DNA of 64,000 bases from Marchantia polymorpha subsp. ruderalis. Taxonomy: Eukaryota; Streptophyta; Marchantiopsida; Marchantiales; Marchantiaceae. The DNA lies in assembly GCA_037833965.1 (NCBI GenBank), contig AP031356.1:19366501-19430500 (forward strand), given 5' to 3'. Below are positions 18,211-30,294 of this stretch, piece after piece. Within the stretch, counting starts at the first letter, position 1; each line of letters opens with the position of its first letter. The notes under the pieces were generated by a model. It did no database searches, was not told the DNA's origin, and saw nothing but the letters and a program-made list of their open reading frames with translations. The translations under genes and the position numbers were made by a program.

Positions 18211-18540
18211 TATTACACACCATAAGTATAAGTACGTTATACATAGGTATAAGCTACGTCACCATTTGGTGAGTACGCTTTTACCGTAAGACCTAATGCT
18301 GCAAATAATACATCCTCAATGTTTAATCAGAATGATATACTAAACCAGAATAACATTAGTACCTGATAGATGCCCCGCTCACATGCTTCGAAACCTCTTC
18401 TTCTTCCGTCCTCGAGGAAGACGTTTCTAAGTACGTGACGGTACTCACTCACGCACGTCGAAGGGCCGAATTCCTTCTCAGTCCTTCTGCACTATTTCAT
18501 CGAATATTGAACTTGGCAATAACCAGGAGGTGGTGACTGA

Positions 18541-18569
18541 CCAGAGCTTACCGAAGCGGTAAGCTCTGG
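18541..18569. repeat. Perfect hairpin, 12-bp arms
   Basis: CCAGAGCTTACC-GAAGC-GGTAAGCTCTGG is a perfect inverted repeat with a 5-base loop. There is no T-run that would suggest a terminator and no adjacent gene is evident. Confidence 0.7.
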
Positions 18570-18599
18570 TAAGCGGGACGCTGTCTCCTGACCGAATCC

Positions 18600-19440
18600 A
18601 AATTCCATTGCTGGTTTCGTGCCAATTAATTTGGATTAGCTTTGCCCGGTCCTGAGTCGGGACGGGACTCCGTAGGGACAGGCGCTGTTGGAGTCACGGG
18701 ACAGGTCCGCAGCGCGGACAGGCAAAATATCGAAGCTACCATTGACAGCGTGGACGGAAGGCCATGGATGGATGGCAGGTGATAAGAAGCCGCCGGGGTT
18801 TCGGCGGGACACGTAGAGCAAAGCGAGCGCGGAAGAAAGTGTTGCGGAAGGCGTGTGACCCAGAGAGGACCACGTCTCATTGGCGGAGCATGGATGGATG
18901 GAATGCTGGACGCGGAAGGCGGAGATGGACAGAAGTCGAGAGAAGCGAAGATTCTCTCGCGGGTCAACCGAGATTCTCCGTCGTCCGCGTGCCGTTCGAG
19001 GGACGCGCCGTCGCCGTCGAAGGGAAGGGCTGGGCTTGGCTTGCCAGTGGGCAGGCGCTGTTTAGGATGACGAGAAGCGCCAGGCGTTCGTTTGCTGCCG
19101 TCGCTTCCGAGAGCCCCACTGGAGAGAGGCCCTCGCGCTCCGCGCAGACAGGCGAATTTCTGTGCCGCAGTCGATTTTGCGCTTCGATTCTCCGCGACGC
19201 GAAGCTGGGATGCCTTCGGGTTGCGAGCACCTGCAATCCATCGTGCGTCTCGGAATTCGTGCGCCGATTCGACGACGTCCTGTTTCGTAGGAAGTCAGGT
19301 GAAGGACTCGGCTTGCTGTTGTTCATGGGGATGAATGCGCAGGCTGGCGTCGATGATAAGATTTTCCTTGTAACGATGCGAAGCTCGTGGTCTGGTAACG
19401 CGAATGCTTAGACAGGATTCGGAGGGCGGGAGTCTCTGAT
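18600..19440. other. GC-rich island, no recognisable gene
   Basis: The base composition rises sharply against the AT-rich flanks, and open frames occur on both strands (18764-19411 plus, 18626-18967 minus). Their translations are Arg/Ser/Pro-rich and match no family I know. The island could be an old promoter or first-exon region, or repeat DNA. No function is assigned. Confidence 0.35.
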
Positions 19441-19689
19441 ATGTAAGGGGCAGAAACGGGGGGACGAGCAGATAAGCCCAGAAATGCTTGCGTTATCAGA
19501 GAGTTTTACCAGGTACACCCTCTTGCCTCATCTTTCTAGAATTTTCGTTCGCCGGTGAGAAGTGAGAAAGCGGGAGTACACGGCAAATTGCCTAGAGGCT
19601 GGGTGACTGGTTGGAGTCGTAGTGAAATTGCGGGACGATATGTTCGAGGAATTCGGCCTTTTTCACCAAGTGATAAATGAGCACTATGT

Positions 19690-19785
19690 TGGAGCACGAA
19701 GGTTTCCGTGTGGGATTGCATTGGCATCATCTCAGAAGAGTTTAATGCTACAATGATAGCGTACACGGAAACCTTCTTTTGGATG
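19690..19785. repeat. Long imperfect foldback
   Basis: GAAGGTTTCCGTGT at 19698-19711 pairs perfectly with ACACGGAAACCTTC at 19763-19776, with weaker pairing further in. The size and shape are like a plant microRNA precursor or a small MITE. There is no direct evidence of expression. Confidence 0.45.
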
Positions 19786-20159
19786 GAGGGTTTAGGTAGT
19801 ACAGATTTGTAGACCGTCTGTGTTTTATTGCGAGTTACTCGACATTTGCATCTTCCGAAGTCTGTAGTGAGTCGAAAGAATACGCACATTCGGAGTCGGA
19901 GTCGGAGAAGGCATTAACATTGTGCTGAGAAGCCGAGGTTGAGAATTTAGCCTTCTGGTTTGCTCGTTCCTCTTCCTCAATTTCAGCATTGTAATAAATT
20001 ACGTCATCTTCTGTGCAGGTCCGTCTTGGACATCTCGACATCTTGCACCCCTGGAATTGCGCGAAGTAGTTTTCCCCTTTCGTTTTGTCATCTCAAGCTC
20101 AAACCTAAGAAGCGACCCCGCCTGTCTCTCAGGCCTCACGTCAATGCCTCAAGCTGTGG

Positions 20160-20514
20160 GTGGGATGGAAGAGGATTTCTTCAATCGCACCAACGGGAGA
20201 GCTGTTCGCAAGACGACATGATTCTTCTAGAACGTGCTCTGCTCATACCAGAGCATCCTCCCTCTTAGCTCATGGAAGTAGACCTGCTGTTAAGCCGCCT
20301 GTAGATACTAGCGACATCGGTTTAGGGCCCTCGGTATCGAAACCAGATGCAGACGTCCAGCAGTCAGTGTAGCCCACTGTTGAAGCTCCACAACAAATAC
20401 CGGAAGCGGAAGATGATGAAAGTGTCGGAGAGAGAGAGAAACTGCGGCGCCAAAGGATTGGCCTGGCTCACAAGGGGAAGGTGCCTTGGAATGAGGGCAG
20501 GCAACACAGTCCAG
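20160..20514 (+). pseudogene. Relic of a plant NUMOD3-motif protein gene
   Basis: In one frame the region reads PSVSKPDADVQQSV, TAG at 20370-20372, then PQQIPEAEDDESVGERE and LRRQRIGLAHKGKVPWNEGR. The last stretch fits the nuclease-associated modular motif (NUMOD3; IGLANKGKxPWNKGRKHS) found in some plant plastid proteins. It is followed at 20515 by GTGAGT, a good 5' splice site. The in-frame stop and the lack of the usual repeated motifs suggest a decayed exon, although an intron could remove the stop. I could not find the other exons. Confidence 0.4.
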
Positions 20515-20980
20515 GTGAGTGCCCTTGCAAACTCCTGAAAACATCCCTTACCTGGATTCAGCTGTCCAGCTGTCGAGGCACTTTGCAATACACCGCAGTT
20601 ACTCACTACTATATCACCCAGTCATTTGATGTAATAATGGTTGCCTCTACCCACGAGGTAAAAGGCCAGGGAATGTTCCAAAGTCTCCAAAGCTCAATTG
20701 TTCATTCACCTTCCGGTGTAGATCACAAGATCCTATACCTTCGATTACAGACGGGCTTTTGCTTTTTGAGCTGTCCTCTACCCGCATTGCGTTACTCTGC
20801 ATTACCACAGAGCCATCCAAAAGGAGCGATATTGGCCTTATTTTTTTATTGAAATTGAAGCATCAAGGACATCGAAAACCAATGTACCAGCCCAAGTGTT
20901 TATCGGGAGGGGTAAGCAGTCATGAGCTCATCCCTATGGATGTAGAGAAAGTAATAGCTGAGGGCATCGTGCGAAGTTAA

Positions 20981-23390
20981 GACCGCGCACCCTAGAGATT
21001 CTACCTAATCATCGCGGGCACCTTTGAGAACACCCATAATGACCTTCTGGAATTCCTAAAGATTGAGCCTAAATGACAGGCCGAACCCTTGGGAGGATTG
21101 AGTTCAAATCTTATGTAAGTCTTCTAGTTATGAGTTCAAATCGTTCGCAAGTTTTTTGGCGTTTTTATAAGTAATTGTTATGATTAAATAAATGTATATA
21201 TTTATTTGCGACGGGTCATGGACAGGACTCTGTACATTAGGGATTCAATAAATGTGTAATATCAAAATGTTTTGAATCCCTCATCTTCGAAAACTTTCTA
21301 AAACATGCAACGCAGGAAAGAAAAGTAGTAATATCGCTGGCGAGCTCCGTTTGAAGGGGCATTAATCAAGGTGTTGACAACTAACTATACACCTGTTTAT
21401 ACACCAATTCTCTGCTTGTTCTGATTTGAAAATGTAGTGTTTTTTCTTTCACTATATTGATAGATAGTATATTTGCGAATTTCCTTAGCGGATGTACTGC
21501 AAGCGATACTTGCCCAAATCACTTAACTTTTATATTTCACTGTGTGTTTTTTTGGAATATTTTTATTGTTTCAGTTGAATTATTCATTGTTTTAGCGTAC
21601 TTTATAAACGGTTAGGATTAATGTGAATTTTTTATATTGAATTGCAACGGAGCTTTACTTGCCTTTAATACAAGTAAATGGAATCCTTTGTGGCTTCCAA
21701 AGGTACCCGTAACTTTTAACACAATCCTATCACATCTTGATAAGAATACTGATAATATAATCTACAACATTAAAAAGAACATAAATTGAATTTCAATCTT
21801 ATGAGAACATGCATTCATGTTAAATATTCTCACGGAAAGTTTTGTAACTATGAAAGCTCAATGACGTATCAATTTGTAATTAAACCCATTGATATTTGTA
21901 TTAGATTCAAACGAACTCCATTTGCGTTTTAGTTAGCCAAGAAGAAGTTGGGATAAATGATTTGAAAATTATTACATTTGCATTTGTCTGATGTAACAAT
22001 AATTTTCTAAAATCTTACACATGATGTGAACAATTTCAATAATTCTTGTTGCTTCAACTTGCATGATACCATGTACATTAATATAAGTGCTCAATTTATT
22101 TAGAAACTCTAATTTATAATTTATATGTATTTCATTTTTCGGATCTTGTAATGCTTTGTCACGGTTTAAAATTTTATGGAAATTATTTGATGTATTTTAT
22201 TGTGTTGCAAATGTTATTATTCATCTTGAACAATATTCATTCTAGATATTCATCCGTGTATAATTTATTCTTTATGAATTAGACATTGTGTTACATGTTG
22301 TGGGATACATGGTATGTAACACTAGTATTTACGATTTCGCATTTATGATTATAATAGAGTTTATCTTCAAGATGAAATCAATTGATTTTAAAATATTCAT
22401 GACTAGGTGACACATTATGTTTAGTGTTATATATTGACTTGATGATCATCGTCATGAAATCTGTGCATATTATTTTGAAATTTCATAAATTTTTTCTCAA
22501 TGCGCATTTTATCTTGAAAATGATTTCTGGTAGATTCAAAATGTTGCTGTAAAGAACATCACAAATACTATATATTAAATGATGATGGGACTCCAACGTC
22601 ATTGGTTAACATTTACCTACCAACAAACACATGTTGAATTATTAATTGATGAGTTAATGTTTAAGATTTATACAATTACAATTTTGAAAATGTGTACGAA
22701 TCCGTTCATGTTATTCATATATTAACATCACTAGTTTCATTGAAGATCTTGGTCATTTTTTTTTTTTACCTATAATCAACAATCTCAATGAGTAAATTTG
22801 GAAAATATTTTGGAATATTGCATTTCTTATATTTGATGTTGTTGATAGATTTTTTTCAATTGCATAACATTGAGAGATGAACACAGATCAAGTAGCGATA
22901 TTTATTGTATTCACATGTGTCACTTTGAATTAGTGAAACTTAAAAATTTTGATATCAGTCAAATTATTATTCAACAGAAGTCTCATCTTGATTGTAGTTG
23001 ATCTTACTCTGAAATAAATACAATTGGGTTTCAATTTTCAAAACTTTGTACCATGTACAAAAATATATCGATTTGTAGAGAATCCATAGACTTCTGTGAT
23101 GATCAATGATTTTTTGACGATGCATGATCAATTCTATGTTTATCAGGACATTTCAATTTTCTAATAGATTTTGGAGTTGAATTAAGTTCACTGTTTTTAA
23201 ATACAATTCATATCGAAAGTAACTTTTCAATGTTGAAATTCATGAAATATATTTTTAACATGTCATAAACAGATTTTTCTCTAGAAAAATATTTCCAATG
23301 TAAATAGTATAATTTGATGCGCACCTTAAAACAATAATACTAAGAGTATATTTTTAGAGGTTGCAAAGTACACGAAAGAGAAGCAAGCTA
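20981..23390. other. AT-rich spacer, nothing recognised
   Basis: Low-GC sequence with many stops in all frames. I see no ORF, RNA gene or LTR termini in it. Confidence 0.5.
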
Positions 23391-23420
23391 CGGGATATTA
23401 CTTGTGCATCCGTCCCTGCA

Positions 23421-23750
23421 ATGGCTGCCACAATTACAACGAAGACTGCCACTACGATTACAGCGGGTGCTGCCGCTCTCACGACCCGTCTTCGCTGAAA
23501 CTCGACTCGAGCACAAATCTTGTGACTCGCGCCGGGTACTGGGAATCGGGGTGGTGCAGCTGGTACAATGGGTGCTACTACCAGGTCGGGTACAGATGCG
23601 TTTGCGGTAAGAGCAATGAAGAACGGATGCAACTACGACTACCCTCTCAACCCCAAGGACGCCACCTGGCTCAAGTACAAGATCCTCTGGAACCAGCACT
23701 CCTTGACCCTCAACTCCGATGACACTGCTGCTTACATCGCCGAGGCTTAG
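23421..23750 (+). pseudogene. Small protein with chloroplast-transit-like N-terminus, two in-frame stops
   Basis: From ATG 23421 the frame encodes a Thr/Ala-rich stretch (MAATITTKTATTITAGAAAL) typical of a transit peptide. TGA codons follow at about codons 26 and 35, and the frame then stays open to TAG 23748-23750. The C-terminal part (CNYDYPLNPKDATWLKYKIL, then NQHSLTLNSDDTAAYIAEA) looks like a small mature protein of about 42 residues after a VRAM cleavage-like site. I do not recognise the family. The stops fall in the presumed transit region, so a frameshift, an intron or decay could explain them. No promoter is identified upstream. Confidence 0.45.
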
Positions 23751-26130
23751 ATCGATGTATCAACTGTCTACCATGACGATCACATGAGTTGATGATACAT
23801 ACGATATAAAATATGATTCAGTGCTTGGCTGGCTCGTTACAAGCGGCAGTTATCTCCTATTATGCGTTATCGTAGTTTTGTGTATGTGTGTGAATGAGCT
23901 CAGCTCATTATGTAAAAATAAAGGCAGGCAATGGCCAGCACTGTAATAATGACGACACTACTGTTTGTATTCTTGAGCATTGGGTGAATGATCAGGCTTT
24001 TGGCTTTTTCTTGTGTCCACCATGACCATTGAGAACGAAGCTCGCAAAGAGTAATATGGAAGCGTTTATTTCAATATTTTTTATGTACCTACAGCGAGCG
24101 ATCTTTAGTTTAGATCGATTGAAGTCTGAGAAGTATGGATAGCAGCTTCTAGACGAGAGTGTGCAATGGCTGGACAACGATCTTGGATTAGCTGGAAGCA
24201 TTAGTTACAAAAATACGAAATTGTTCATAGACTTCATACTTCATTACAAATAAATTTTTATTTTTCGATAGAGTTTTTCTTCCCATGAATAAAAAGACCT
24301 TATAGTTTTACTCACACAGATTTCTACTTTTCATATGATTACCACTCTCCATTTCATTACTAAATATGTTCATCAAAAGCTTCATTGAACTTAAGAATTT
24401 ATCGAAAAAAATTGCTGCAGACGATGGCCGAAATCCTCGTGGGCCTTCTTTCCACCTTCCAGTCAAAGATTAGTTTCCCATTTGAACGCGGAGATAGAGC
24501 CACTATTGATGTCGTCGAATTGAGGTGATTCACTTCACAGTTCAATGACTGGTAACTCTCAAGTCCGGTTCCCACTGGATCTACATAAGAAGCAAATAAA
24601 TTCTAAATTGTGTAATCTGAATAAGCCACCTCTATTTGTGATTCTATTCTCGAAGGGGCGGCGGCGAGCAGTACGGCCTGTCAAGCTTGAGTTCTAAACA
24701 CACAATCTGTTGTCATGTCTGAGGACATTCAGAGACCTTATACTGACACATAGCTCTCTGCTTGATGAAGATTCATACTTTTTAGTTTGACGTACAAAAT
24801 GACACAACAGCACCTCCCTCACTCCAAGACCAAGGGACGTTCCAACAAATCCACCTCACGTGGCTGATGCTCGAAAGCACCATACACAGATTCGCCCGCG
24901 AGATTCATCCGGAACTGGGTCCATTTCAACTAGTAACGAGCTCGAGTGAAAGATTACGAGCTTGAGTCGAAGAGGTCCAGACTGAAGCAATGCCAGATAT
25001 GCACCAGCTACGCTACGCGCATCATCATCTGCTTAATAGCAAGACAAAGCTGACGAGCATATTTGCTGGAGAACTATTCATTCCAAAGGACAACCCTGAA
25101 TTTGTGTAATGAGCTGATTTGAATCGGTCCCGCTGAGAGACAGTGTAACGTGAGGTCAGGCAGCCCCATTTTGGTGAACATAAGCCAGCAACAGTTGTGC
25201 ATCTGCATGCTTATTCGTATGACTTGCAGGAACACAGAGAATACTTTCGTGGAGAGTGCATGCAGATGCATAACTGAGGCATAAAATATATTTTGTTGCG
25301 AATGGGTTGAAAAATGAACCAGTTTAGATTGTTGAAACCATTAATTGCAGACTCAACAAAGAAAAAAAATTCATATAACCTCAGAGCCGTGTTTGGACTC
25401 AAAACAGCATCAGATCTGATAACTCCCCTGCCTTGCTTGAAATTGGTGTAAAAGTGCTATCGAATCTGTTGCCACCCAAGGAGGGATCAAAGGGCACTTT
25501 GGTGGTAAAGTCTCCCGGTTTGCACACTTTTTTTAACACGTGCATGCATACGTGGAGTTGAAGGTAGGATCCACACCGTCCGATGATCCAGGAAAGTTGT
25601 ATAATCTATTCAGGATGAATAGGCACCGAACTTTCCCAATAGTGTGGGCACCTGGAGGCAGACCACGCAAAATTTGATAATAGCAGTTGAGAAATGTTTT
25701 TCTTGCTGAAAGCGTAGAGACTTTAGAAATGTTTGAGGACGATCAAGCGGACGGGACTTGAAGTCGCTTATCATTCAATCCAAGCAGCATAACTCTTTCG
25801 GAGCAACAAGCCTGATACGATAACCATCTCTCTCTCCGTGAAACCCTTATTTTTTTTAACATGCTCACTAGTTGCGCGTAAGTGGCGTCAGGTGGTGGTA
25901 GATTTGTTAGAGTTTCACTAGCCAGAGATACAACTCCATCTTTGCGTCACAAAGGGACATTCTACCAAGGCCCACTAATCTGCACAAACCAACTTCGTTA
26001 CAGCTAAACTCTGCAGACTCGAGATTTCGCTGCAGAAAAGATGGGTAATAGAAACCGTGCCTACGAAAACACGTTCCGTTCCGTTCCGTTCCATCTTCCA
26101 CTGGTACACGGGATGAGCATTTCCATCGTA
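23751..26130. other. Spacer, nothing recognised
   Basis: Mixed-composition DNA with short frames only. None of the translations shows a known motif, and no LTR end or tandem array was seen. Confidence 0.4.
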
Positions 26131-26281
26131 CTCAGCATTTCACAGGGCTAAATCTAAAATTTTCACTGAGGTGTGTAAATAACTGTGACCGTGTGTCAGT
26201 ATACATGAATTTCTGCAGATTTTGGAACATGTATATGAGCTGTAACGCTACTACGACATAGTCAGTGGAGATACTACTTAC

Positions 26282-26479
26282 CGTATTGACTGCGGATCGA
26301 GATGCTAAAGCAACAATGTCAGCGCATGACACTATTCCAGGGCACGCAGCCTCAAGCCTAGTCTTGGCTTCATCAAGGATAGCATATACTCTCACATAAG
26401 TAATGTTCGGTATGCCATCCTTCTCAGCCACATTAGGAGGGCTGGATGTTGAATCAATAAGCAACAACGCATCGCAGCC
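26282..26479 (-). pseudogene. Class III peroxidase exon (exon 2 equivalent)
   Basis: The minus strand encodes GCDALLLIDSTSS, NVAEKDGIPN, ILDEAKTRLEAACPGIVSCAD and IVALASRSAV, the distal Ca-site and GxVSCADI region of secreted plant haem peroxidases. The exon is bounded by ...TTCCCAG before GGCTGCGAT and by GTAAGT after AATACG. Both are at the classic peroxidase intron positions. At 198 bp it is close to the usual size of about 190 bp. The usual Asp in ASRDAV is Ser here, and two extra residues occur (PP, TY). No neighbouring exon was found. A copia LTR lies directly on its 5' side, so the gene is probably broken. Confidence 0.75.
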
Positions 26480-26499
26480 CTGGGAATCTAAATGAACCC

Positions 26500-26712
26500 A
26501 CAACCTACCTATTTATAGACTCATGATAACATTCTAGAAAGATCTCATAGATATTCTTCAACTAGAAGTATTCTAGAGCAACCTAGAAGTAAATCTAATT
26601 GAAGTGTCTTCTTGATAAACTTGGAAATTTCCAGAAGCTTCTATTTCTTGATGAATCTGGAAATTTTTGGAATCTTCTATGTTGCAAAGTCGGCGTTGAT
26701 TATTTTTCAACA
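26500..26712 (-). repeat. Copia 3' LTR, partial
   Basis: In sense (minus) it begins TGTTGAAAAATAATC at 26712, after the purine run AGAGGGGA, and has a TATA-like TCTATAAATAGG near 26515. It seems to stop soon after the TATA, next to the peroxidase exon. No partner LTR is in view, so the left limit is uncertain. Confidence 0.6.
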
Positions 26713-26869
26713 TCCCCTCTCAATGCCGACGACCTGCTATATACTCCAAGTAATTGTGGAACTTCTTTTGCTTCAATACTGGTAAGCTCTTGGTAAAAAT
26801 ATCTGCAACTTGGTCTTCAGTGTTTATTGGACTCAAATCAATTTCTCCACTTAGCACCTTCTCGCGGAT
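26713..26869 (-). pseudogene. Copia RNase H C-terminus, fragment
   Basis: The minus strand reads IREKVLSGEIDLSPINTEDQ, then VADIFTKSLPVLKQKKF and YLEYIAGRRH, stop. This is the standard end of copia pol. The frame is cut at 26869 by solo LTR U4. Beyond that LTR, 42256-42245 supplies the preceding codons (HYI...), so U4 and the chromovirus both entered this copia gene. Confidence 0.8.
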
Positions 26870-28030
26870 TGTGCTAACCCACTTTTTGCTTTTGTGCGGA
26901 ATTTAAAACAATTTTGGAAAACAGTATCGTAGCAGCCGTGTAAATGGTGATCGGTACATTTAAATAGAGTGAAAATGGATAATCACGGATCTCGCATAAT
27001 CTCGTAGAATCCAGAAATTGGGCGCAATGTCCGGAACAGGCGCCCGACCTGACCGATCGATTCTGAAGGAGTTCTTCTTTGGCGCTAGGGGAATCCCTCA
27101 AAGCATATGCAATTCACAACGCCTTGACTTGGTTAGGGTCTCGTTGAAAAGAGCTTAACACGCTCGTTCTAACGAGCCCAAGAACGCTTGGAACGGATGA
27201 GGACTAAGGGAGTTGTGACTGTCGGAAGATGTGAAGACGAACGCCTACGCATAGGCGGAAGGAGTTCGTCGTCGTTGGGAAGTCCGCCGGGAAATCCGCC
27301 TACGCATAGGCGGAAGGAATTTGCCTGCGCGTAGGCACTTCGCCATCGGCGGAATATCCGCCTTCGGCCCTAGAAGTTCACCTTCGGGGGTGAAGCTCGT
27401 ATGGCGCCTACGGCGCCAGCGCATCAAAATTAGGTAAGTACCTACGGGGGAGCGAATCCGTACGGTCCTCCTTCGGCCCAACGCCTACGGCGGAACGGAC
27501 GAGTGCGCCCTCGGCGGGACGGGACTCCGGAGGCGAGAGCGCCTGCGGAGAGGCGAGAGAGATTGACAAACAGGACGAAATCCTTTGACCGCGGTCAACG
27601 CCTTTGGCACAGTTGCCTTCGGCGCTGAGCCTACGGCGATGCACCTACGCCGACGGACAACGTAAGGCACCTACGCCGACGGACACCTTCGGCGCTGGCG
27701 GTCAGCGCCTACGCACAGGCGGATGGAGTTCGGAGCCGGCGGGAAGTCCGCCAGGAAATCCGTCTTTGGCGGAAGGAGTTCGCCTTCGGCGGTGCGAGAT
27801 CGATGCGAGTCGGAGTGCGAATGCGAGTAGCGCGTCGGCGGGAAATGCGCTTTCGGTGCTGCGCGACCATGGCCGCGACGAAGTATGCTGGCGGAGTTCA
27901 AATTGACATTTCGAGCGTGCGAGTGCGCGCGACGGCGGAGCGTGAAGCCGCGCGTGCGAGAGGAGGGCCGTTACACCTCCGAGCCGGCGCAGCCATCAAG
28001 TGAGTCGACATTCACGATCGGGTGCCGACC

Positions 28031-30294
28031 ATGACATCCTGCGAGCGGAGAACAGACACTTCATTCTTGAATTTGCGATTTCAATTTCTTGTGTGAGCTG
28101 CGTGCGTCCACCTTCTAGCCGAGAGACATTCCAGACACCACCGCGCAGAGACTCACAAGGTGACAGAGGGAGAATTGAGTGCGCGACAGTCGGAATCGAG
28201 AGAGATTAGAGTTTACAGGAGAATTGAAGTTGTGAGCAAGAAGCCTGAGGGTAGCGGAGGAAGGTTCACGAAATCAAATTTCAAGAACGCGATGTCGAAG
28301 TCCACTCAGCTGCGGATGGTTCCACTCAAGCTTCCGCAGATTGGGTTGCGTGCTTTTTAGGACCGGCTGTTTGCAGTAAAACTCGATTTCCTGCTGTGGG
28401 GATGGAATTACGTGTGCCCGGACATGGTGCGCGAATGGCAAAGGGAGAGACACCAACCTACGCGCGGATTCCGACCGCACGTAGATCGTTGGACTGTCCA
28501 AGATTGGGGACAAGTGTTGGGGAGATGTGCAGGCGAGGACGGGTTCCTCCTATTTGATAGTGAGAGCGTCAAGGTGATGAAGGCGGAAGAAGCCTCCTTC
28601 GTGGAATTGTTCAAGAGAGAGAAGTCCACCAAGAACGGGTACAGGACCCGTGACTACAGGGATCGCTTCCGCAGAAACGTAGCGATGGCACTTCTGCAAC
28701 TCTTGCAGCCGCACCGAACAATGAACATCACTTCTTGGCAAGTGTCTTTCGTGGAGCTCACATTGGCCGGAGCTCCGGTTCACTAGTCGCGTATCTTGCA
28801 TAGGGTAACGCGGCAGCATGCGTTTGAGGAGAGGGGAGGAACGATCAATCATCTCTCCCCCTTCTTGATAAACTTTTATTGGTCGATGGGTTGCTTAACC
28901 GCGACCGAGCGTATTCAGTATCCGCTGTTGTCACTCGACAATCCCGGGAGGTATGTGCGGGATAACGAGGTCGCCTCCGACGCGGAGGACACTCCGACTT
29001 CCACGCCACCGACTCAACATGATGCGGGGAGAGACGCATCCGCAGCACGAGTGCCGCGGAAGCGGAGATGGAGAGAGGAACCGGAGAAAGAGCCACATCG
29101 AGACTCGACGGCTCTCAAACGGAAGCGGCCACTAGAAGAAATTTGCAGTCGGCCGAAGTAGAAAGCGCGCCGGCTTGTATTGCCTGCAAGTAGCGCGGAG
29201 ATGGCGCGGGCCGCCGGAGAGGAGGAGACCCCATCCTCGGAGGAGGACGGGAATGCGCGGACAGCAAAGGGGTCAGCGGACCTCCCTACGCCGAGGGCAC
29301 GGACGCCCTCGGCGGAAGTGAGACGACCTTCGGGTCAGGAGCCACAACACGCGGCACGGATGAGTGTGCCGCCTACGGATAGGCAAACGCCTGCGGATAG
29401 GCATCCCTGCGGATGCGGATGCGCCGACGGCGGCGCTCTGCGAGCAGGTGGTACCTCTGTTGAGGTACCTTGATCGCAAAGTGGAGAAGTACACGGACCC
29501 CCGCCAGCCTGGGTCCTATGTCGAATTAGTGAAAAGGCGAACCCGCACTAAAGTCCACACCAACAAGTTGTTGGCCCGTGTGGATCGGGAACTTAAGGAT
29601 GTGCGGGAGAAGTATGATTGCCTGTGGGGCCACCTCAATCTCACTAAGAAGGTGTACAAAGCTCTCGACAAGACGAAGGACGAGAAGCTGGAAGATTTTG
29701 CCTAGGAGAAGGCGAAGCTCGCAGAGGAGCTGGATTCTTAGCAAGCTCAGAATCAAATTTTGTCAGAGGAGCTCGTGCGACAGACACGGTTGTTAGAGCA
29801 GTGTCAGCTCGCACGGCAGGCGGATGAAGAATTAATCCGCAGACTGCAATCCGAGTGCGGAGAATTGAGAGCGCAGCGTGCGGAGGCCGAATTGCAGTTG
29901 GTTGTAGTTGAAGACGATCGCCGGCGAGACGCAGATCGCACGAAGGAAGAGTTGGCGAGGCGAGTCAACCGCTGTCTCAGAGGTTACGTCCACTGGGAAG
30001 TGACGACGCAGGAGAAACTCACACTGCGCGAGTTAGAGCTTCATGCGGCGGGATTGTTGTCTGGTGACAGTCGGAGCCGGCGGCGAGTGGCGAAGAAGCT
30101 GGATTTGTTTCTGTCGAAATCGTGTGACACCATGGCCACCCTCGGGACAGAGGTTTCTGCAGTGTTGCGGCGGTTGGAACAACGCAGTCAAGCGGAAGAC
30201 TGGCAGGGTAGGGAGGTAGTGCGCGGCAGTCCGTCACGCAGAAGGCGAAGCACAGGTTCTACGGAGTGTAGTGTAGCGTGGTTCCGTGCAGGCG
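28031..30294 (+). pseudogene. Broken LTR ORF in U4
   Basis: ATG at 28031 (MTSCER...). It aligns over most of the 1045-aa protein: KLDFLLWGWNYVCPDMVREW, GFRPHVDRWTVQDWGQVLGR, LLRYLDRKVEKYTDPRQPGS and the coiled coil to TECSVAWFRAGV. In-frame stops occur early, before RLFAVKLDFLL, at the Trp249 position (TAG, 28784-28786), at RPK-TAG-KARR, at EDFA-TAG and at LDS-TAG-QAQN (29738-29740). The low-complexity middle is much shorter than in the intact copies. U5 entered exactly at the last codons. Confidence 0.9.

Larger units (their letters stand above)
17606..18600. other. AT-rich spacer without a gene
   Basis: No ORF with family features. It holds an (AT)n run at 17899-17922, a 22-bp-arm foldback at 18159-18210 and a perfect 12-bp-arm foldback at 18541-18569. 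Confidence 0.6.

Noticed and set aside
18626..19411. Protein genes in the GC-rich island
   Set aside because: Competing frames on both strands with low-complexity Arg/Ser/Pro translations, no family motif and no clear splice or start context.
23402..23722. Cysteine-rich 106-residue frame overlapping the plastid-type small protein
   Set aside because: It lacks an ATG start, and the other frame ends in a plausible protein with a transit-like N-terminus; the cysteines are probably an effect of the overlapping frame.
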